64,000 nucleotides of DNA from positions 14,195,001 to 14,259,000 of the forward strand of contig OW285196.1 in the NCBI GenBank assembly GCA_935421135.1. Reading direction: 5' to 3'. Positions 57,706-64,000 of this stretch are shown here, piece by piece. Under the pieces are notes generated by a model that searched no databases, was not told the origin of the DNA, and saw only the letters and a program-made list of their open reading frames with translations. A program made the translations under genes and the position numbers. The first letter of the stretch is position 1. Each line of letters begins with the position of its first letter. The DNA comes from Bugulina stolonifera (taxonomy: Eukaryota; Bryozoa; Gymnolaemata; Cheilostomatida; Bugulidae).

Positions 57706-60700
57706 ATGGGGCAGTCGACTTTGCCAAGTATGTTAATTAATCTTCCTCCTGCACCAGCCACCGCCAGGAAAAGGTGGTACCTATTGTTGAGTCATCAGAG
57801 AGTTGTCAGTCGACTTATTGTGAAGTTTGGTATGTTTAGTAGATAATCCACATCCTTATTCATTCCTAATGTCAATGAATAATATAATCTCAGTTGATTC
57901 TTAATCCTGATTAATTATTATAATTAACGTTGTCAAGAGAGAAGACTACTAAAGGGCCATTAGTAAATAGTTGAAAACTCAGTAAATCTCTGGTTTTCTA
58001 CACAAGTACCAATTTTATATATTTTAATTAGTTCCCATTGTTGAACTAAACAATGGTATTTTTGAACAGCCGGTCCATTCTTGTAAGTCGATGGTGGCAG
58101 CAAATGAAACATTTTTTCCTCTAACTAAGAGAGCATGACTCTGCTATCTACAGTCATCTTAGCAGTAATAATCCAACTCTGAAGTGCAATGTATTTGACA
58201 GGGAGCAAATCACAGCATTGAGCGATATCGTTGCACTACGACGATTTTTAGAAGAAAGTGAAGAGATACATGTATGTTTGACTTTAGAATATAAAATTAA
58301 TTGTACATAATATAGGGGAAAGACTAATGACTATGGTTGGGTTAAACTAAACTTGTGGTTTTGTGAAATAATACTGACTTCACAGTGTCCTTTTCTGATT
58401 TTTATGTTGTTCATTGCTTGTCCTGTACTAAAATAATCGCTATTCTCTATTCACATTAAATGTAGTTATCTCCCCTACTATGCTGCTTGCATATTCAAGA
58501 GCCAAATATTATTTTAATATAATATTATGCTATCATTGATGGGAAAGAGGAAACGCAGATGCTCAATCCAATGATGGGTGGCTCTGAGACTGTTAGTAGC
58601 TCAGGGTATATCAGTGGTTTTCTAATTTGGAGTACTGCCATGCTTTGAGAATTGGTTTAGACCAGCACCACAATCTGTACATAAGCAGGACGTAGAGCTT
58701 AGAAGTCATGTATGGTGGCAGACAGCAGCTGTAACCATTAACAGGCTTGGTACACATCTTTGCTAAGAACAGACAAGGTGTTTATTATAACATTCTGTCT
58801 AACTTCTCAGTGCTAGAATAAATCTGGGTGCATTGGCTTACTAATTTTGTTCATCTAAGGGCAATCCTCTTGTAAGCTGACACTGCGAGTATGGACAGAT
58901 GATTTATGTTTATATATCATACTTTAATGTGATATTGTTTGCAATATTACATTACCAATGAATGGACTACTTACGATAATAAATAATATATATGTAGGTG
59001 TGTTAGTTATACATGCATATTGATGGTATACTAGATAGCATGGTTATTGCATGCTATTAATAATACCGACGTACCACTTGACTTGTGTGGCAGAGGTGTA
59101 ATGTAAACTCAATGCAACTTATCAACAACCTAAAGCAATCAGGTTTGGGTTGCAACATCATGGTAAAGTGAGCAGTTAACACAGGAGCACAGCCGCCCTT
59201 GCTAACACCACCCTACTCATGGCCATTATTTTATATGTAAGGGACGCCAACTTAACTTCCCACATTTAAATCCTGAGTCCTCACCACTAGTCCAAGGCTG
59301 CTCCCTAGTGAATCATAGTTTTTTATACAAAATGATATTTATCTGACAATTACATCAATTAATCCTTTATTGTCAATGGATTATAATTGTTAAGTCTATT
59401 GTTTTTACATGCTATTGGAACATTATGGGTCTGTCAAGAGCAGACAACTCCAGAGGTTAGTGAGGTATAGGGCATATATTATCACATGATTGTGTAAACA
59501 TGATGTATTTAGTTTAACCACCATACACTTTGAGTCGTTGCAGCATTTACATGTAGTTTATATTGGGTCTTCAGATAAATGCAATAATTAATATTATGTG
59601 GGTTGCATGTGTATGTACACAGTGTACAGTCAAACTGGGTAGATTGTACATGTGCATGACCGTACTACATTGCAGGTGTTTGTGTCATACGTTGTATAAT
59701 ATGCATAATGTATATGGAGTATATGTAGCGTAGAGTATGCGTCATGTGAAGCATCTACAATGCACTGGTGACTTACAGTAGATAATCATTACATTATTAT
59801 GTAACTACATGATTTAGAGTAAGAGTAGCGCTGTTGTAGATACTGTAGTAGTGATTACACGTCAAGGTATAAACATACTAGCAGTCTACAACTGAATACC
59901 CGTGAAGTAGTATGTAGTGGTGCCTTGAGTAGCTACAACCAACCAAATAGTAAACTGCAATGCAACGTGTTAACATGTATAGGAGTTATCTACTCATAAA
60001 ATGTCGGGGTGGACAACTCTCTACATTCCAACTAGCTATTACTTATCACTTTCTAACATTACCAAGCAAGTTTATTACTATTGTGCCAAGTTGTATGTAA
60101 AGATTTCTCCTACAGGTGTGCCAGATAAGAGTCCTTTCAGAGTAGCTTCAATACATAGACAATAATACCAGAGCTAGCTCCTACATCAAGTTAAAGACAA
60201 TCATTATCCTAGTTAATCCTATGGGCACTGTAAAAATGGTGACCATTTCCTGGTTCCTCAATTTATAATACTTTATACTTCACACACGGCTCACCTAGCG
60301 TCTGCACCAGGTTTAAGAGAATTATGCTGGATAAAAACAGCTGCCCATATGGGCACTAAATAATACAGTGGTAGCATTATTTTACTTGGTCCTTGGTTAC
60401 ATTACTGCATTAATTATAGGCTAACAGTTTGAAGTTGTCCTCTCTCTTAAGTGGATGCCATACAAGAGAGGATAACTTTAGTTGCTGCACATGTTAATTA
60501 GCAAAAAATATTAGACCATGCACTTTATCTGTGCACACTAAAGACATATAAGGTGCATTTTGGCTTCAAGTAGAGTATACAGCAGTGCATAGAACATACA
60601 TGTAATAAGTGTGACAAAACCAGAAGGGCAGATATTAGTACACTATTGAGTCACTGTGAAGTTCACATAAACGCACATGCATATGTGTTGTGGTTGTGTC

Positions 60701-61012
60701 CCAGACGGCTCAAGGTCTGTACACAAGCCACTGACAACTTGCAGGTGCAGATGCAGATGATGGCTACCTAGCCAAGCAACCTCTTAAACCAGCATATGTA
60801 ACATGCAGTGTGCAAGTATTCAGTTTATCAGTACACCAATATAACTCATAGAATATAAGTGTATGTATGATGTATTGAGTGAACTTGACAGCATGAAAGC
60901 ATGCAAGAGACTGCATTGAATAACAATAATCAGGTTTCTTTTATAGGTAAAAGAGACACAGAAAATAGCTACTACTTCCGACGGGTTCCGTTCGTTAATA
61001 AGAAGACCGTAA
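57706..61012 (+). CDS. Small unidentified protein with a 13-nt microexon (about 106 aa)
   Basis: Exons 57706-57829 (start MGQSTLPSMLINLPP), 58070-58082 (13 nt), 58154-58271 and 60947-61012. Phases fit throughout: the microexon converts phase 1 to phase 2 and joins KF to AGPFFHLSSNN. Codons 1-85 are well supported by GT-AG sites and an open, basic frame with FDREQITALSDIVALRRFLE near the end. The last exon is less sure: read in phase 0 it stops after 21 codons; in phase 1 a longer basic frame (KRDTENSYYFRRVPFVNKKT...) runs to 61143. The Gly after Met could allow N-myristoylation. I do not recognise the family. Confidence 0.45.
60432..60478. repeat. Hairpin repeat, copy 1
   Basis: AAGTTGTCCTCTCTCTT and AAGAGAGGATAACTT are near-perfect inverted arms around a 15-base loop. 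Related to the hairpin at 61285. Confidence 0.6.
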
Positions 61013-61143
61013 AGAGAAGCGGACGACCCAGAAGAGAGCCGTCCTTGCACATAGACAATGTAATGAATTTTATCACTTATAATAAATATGCTATTAAGTG
61101 TATAATAAAAGACGACTATACTGTCAGACTAGCATATTTATAA

Positions 61144-62217
61144 TATAATAAACGGTCGTCGGCTAACAGACGAACTGGGGGTCGTTCATTAAGTGGATGG
61201 CTATACAATGCTAATCGGTAACATTTCATTCTTCTACTTGGAAGGTTGCACTACGTTTAGATTAATAGTGAACTGACTGGGCTGAGTTATCCTCTCTCTA
61301 GATTGAATATCATACAAGAGAGGACAACTTAATTTTGCATGGAATGTATAGTTAGAATGACAGAAACAACTAGTTGGTTATAGTTATGTGGAACATCAGC
61401 TGCAGAGCAAAACACAGCCTAGAATGAAATACTTAATTAATATGTCGTGCTAGATTCCCATACTCGACACACATACATGTACATGTACATGCATACTTCA
61501 TTTAGTTTATTTATTTTGCTTTTTATGCAGAAACATTACAACAAACCCAGGTAGTTATATCTTTATGCTCCTCACCACCCATACTTACATAATTGTTGTT
61601 ACCCTATACAGTGCAATGCCTATATTAATACAATAAACTGTGGAAGCTGCCATAATGGTAGCAAGTAATTAAATGAATCAGCAAGGCTGAAGTTGCGCAA
61701 GGTAATCGTTACACAGAACTTCATAGCATGGTGATAATTTAAATCTCTTTACACATCGTACATCTTGGAGACATATGAAAGTTAGTATACATGAACTGGT
61801 TGAACTTGATATAGAATAAATGATTGTACTTGAAAAGTAAGTTCAATCGTCAATATACAATGTACTGCAGACATACATGTACTTGTACATGTACTTGTAA
61901 TTTCAAACATGTCTAGCCACGGTTAAGTCAAAAAATAGACTCCACACCGATCATAACTACACATCATATAGGCATCATGATCTAGTCAATGAAATTTATC
62001 TAAATAAAAAATTGAGTATCGTAGAAGTGGTTAATGGAAACAAAAAATAAAAATAGACTTCTATTATTATAGCTGTAGCAAGCATCTAGTATTTTTTATT
62101 GTTAATTTATTTATCAACTAATATTATGGATAGATCTGGTGTGACAGCCTATACTTCAACTTCTGCACAAGAGTTAGGCTTTGCTAGCATCACATGAGTT
62201 GTTGCGAAATACCAGGT
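61144..62217. other. 3' flank of the collagen gene; no other gene seen
   Basis: AT-rich spacer holding the hairpin at 61285 and runs of TACATGTA near 61465 and 61872. No coding exon was found. Confidence 0.4.
61285..61329. repeat. Hairpin repeat, copy 2
   Basis: AGTTATCCTCTCT and AGAGAGGACAACT flank a loop with ATCATACA. Same arms and the same CATACAAGAGAGGA string as at 60432; a decayed relative is near 51742-51790. Confidence 0.6.
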
Positions 62218-64000
62218 TTACTTTTTAACACAAACAGCACAAGGAATTGCTTTCTCTTCTACCCACAGTCCTCTACCAGACTTGACAAGCTTTACTTCTG
62301 GAGCTCTGGGATCTGTACCATACCCAACTGATACGTCTGGCTCTACATGAACACATATGGGTTCAGATGTACTTGCTGCCGTTCCTGCTGCCATAAGATA
62401 CCCATGGTACTCTGTTGTCCATTTCCCATCACCATCATCATCATTGCACGAGTCCCAACCAATTACTGTAAACTGTAAAACCAGACTAGATGAAGAATCA
62501 ACAAAAGAGGTACAATGTATATAGAATAACAGCTCAACTTACTGTTGTACATGTACATGTAGGTTGGACTATTACATGTACATATTTAATGAAAACTGCA
62601 GTATGTAGAACTCCTAACTGGTTGATTTGAAATAAAAAGTCTTGAGATTGTTGCTTGTGGAAGTCAGCATGGTTTAGCTGAGTAAATTATTTTACAGAGT
62701 AGAGCTATAGTAAAAATAGTGAGTCAAATTTATTTGAAAATATCACCAATTCTACCGAATCAGCTCAGAGGAAAATATTATTGTTCTTTGTATCGCATAA
62801 CAGTTTAGTTGATTGAGTGTTGTAGATGAGCAGATAGTGTAGATTTACATTTACATGTTAGTGTGGTAATGGTGATGATAGTGTTTAAATATCTCAATCT
62901 TACGAATAACACTACACATATATTATGTAATTCCTACCGTTCCTGAGCTGGAAACATGGCAGAGTGCGCAACTGATGGCCTTGTTGTGGTACGTTTTTGC
63001 CAGTTCTGGAAGGTTGACCCCTTCCAAATTGAATCTGGCAGTTACCAGAGATGGCCCGGTGGGCAATGTTTTACTAGAGAACTTTATTTCATTGGGCAAA
63101 GGAGAGCATCTCAGAGACTGGGAGCCACTATCAGCGAAGCCGACGACATGACCTGGAAATACACGTGGATTGTATGAATTCTTAGACCTTACATGTTGCA
63201 ATGTGGGGATAATACATATTATTAAAATTCAAAATTGGGTCCATAATATTATTAATTATCATAGATTGAAATAATCGTAAAAGCATTGTATTAATAGACA
63301 TTGAGAAGTAGTTGTCTTACCATCAAAGTATGGTGTACCACTCTGTCCACAGCCAAACTTGCCCCACAACGTATATATAGCAACACTCGAGCTACCTGCA
63401 AGTTCAAATAGTGATTGTAAAATTACATGCGTCAAATGTGCCCATTAGTGGGCATTGATGCTCAGGTATAGTCCCCATGCAGAGGTGGCCACCCACCTGG
63501 CAGCATGCTAATCGTAGTTAATTATTCTAAAGCCAATGGGGTCTTCAAATAGATCTTTATTGAATATAGATCTTTTATTGATTATACATATAAATGTACA
63601 TGTACAATGTACTGTACATGTATACCTCACAGTAAAGATAGTGTCATTCATAAAGTTGTTGTATCAGGACAAATTAGGAGCTAGGCCTTAACTTCCTAGC
63701 AACTCTAGCAATTACGTGTAAGTCTTCGCAGACAATTTATGGAATAACCAAAAAAATTAATATTGGCAATTGGAGAACATAACTACATGTAGTTACTATG
63801 TCTCTAATTATCTAGCAATAAGTTATTGATAACACATTTAATAATTTCGGATGCTTGCCTCGATTATTTTTATTCCCACTGGTTCCAGGCCTTCCATCTG
63901 GCCCTTTAGCGCCTTCATTTCCACTTTCACCTTTGGGTCCAGGTTGTCCGGGAGAACCATCTATTCCATCACGTGAACCCGGCTGACCAGCTTGTCCTCT
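62218..64000 (-). CDS. Short-chain (spongin-type) collagen, 3' part
   Basis: Structural extracellular-matrix collagen typical of sponges. Exons (minus): beyond 64000 to 63859 (Gly-X-Y repeats, GQPGPKGESGNEGAKGPDGR, with one imperfection at GSRDGIDG), 63321-63395, 62938-63152 and 62218-62472, stop TAA at 62218-62220. The non-collagenous C-terminus (about 180 aa) has IYTLWGKFGCGQSGTPYFDG, CALCHV, a WDSC...YHGYLMAAGT block, CVHVEPD and a closing CAVCVKK. This is the two-lobed CxxC domain of short-chain collagen C4-like proteins. The collagen exon appears to end at a GC donor (CGAG|GCAAGC) instead of GT. The 5' end, including the signal peptide, is outside the window. Confidence 0.8.

Overview
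The window looks like nuclear DNA of an early-branching animal, most likely a demosponge. It is AT-rich with short, conventionally spliced exons. It carries a short-chain (spongin-type) collagen, Ig-superfamily receptors, single-domain C-type lectins, a WAP-domain protein and many transposon remnants. The palindrome TACATGTA is scattered throughout. No species-specific gene was recognised. All exon models below were built by hand from splice sites, reading-frame phase and comparison between paralogs inside the window.

Layout. (1) 1-0.4 kb: last exon of an unidentified + strand gene. (2) 1.0-11.5 kb: a tandem duplication of about 5.3 kb, each unit holding one intact seven-exon minus-strand receptor gene (479 and 488 aa). 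Each receptor has a signal peptide, three Ig-like domains, one membrane segment and a cytoplasmic tail with ITAM/ITIM-like tyrosines and an SH3-ligand motif. (3) 12.0-27.5 kb: three tandem five-exon + strand paralogs (325, 337 and 320 aa). Each joins a helical N-terminal domain with a BH4-like start (possibly Bcl-2-like) to a C-terminal Cys/His zinc-binding domain. The first gene is a hybrid of the other two types. Introns and spacers hold solo LTRs, a LINE fragment, a tRNA-like sequence and a dead lectin exon. (4) 28.6-30.5 kb: a secreted C-type lectin (164 aa, minus) with a Penelope-like fragment in its intron. (5) 32.5-36.6 kb and 52.8-54.8 kb: two copies of a diverged segment sharing one conserved coding exon; one copy carries a solo LTR and the other is the empty site. 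(6) 36.67-41.88 kb: a very young LTR retrotransposon with 663-bp LTRs, one 1178-codon gag-like gene and no pol. (7) 42.06-44.92 kb: a hAT-like element with an exact 8-bp target duplication. (8) 45.7-48.5 kb: a second C-type lectin (164 aa, minus), whose intron holds a 30-bp minisatellite and a 526-bp hAT-like MITE. (9) 56.2-57.1 kb: two WAP-domain exons (minus). (10) 57.7-61.0 kb: a small unidentified + strand gene with a 13-nt microexon. (11) 62.2 kb to the window end: 3' part of a short-chain collagen (minus).

The genes are separate eukaryotic transcription units, not operons. The recurring theme is secreted or surface recognition (Ig receptors, lectins, WAP protein, collagen) beside a possible cell-death or regulatory family, all shaped by local duplication. 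The strongest candidates for something undescribed are the paired Ig receptors with signalling tails, the BH4-like/zinc-domain fusion family, and the gag-only retroelement with an internal zinc finger and 33-residue repeats.
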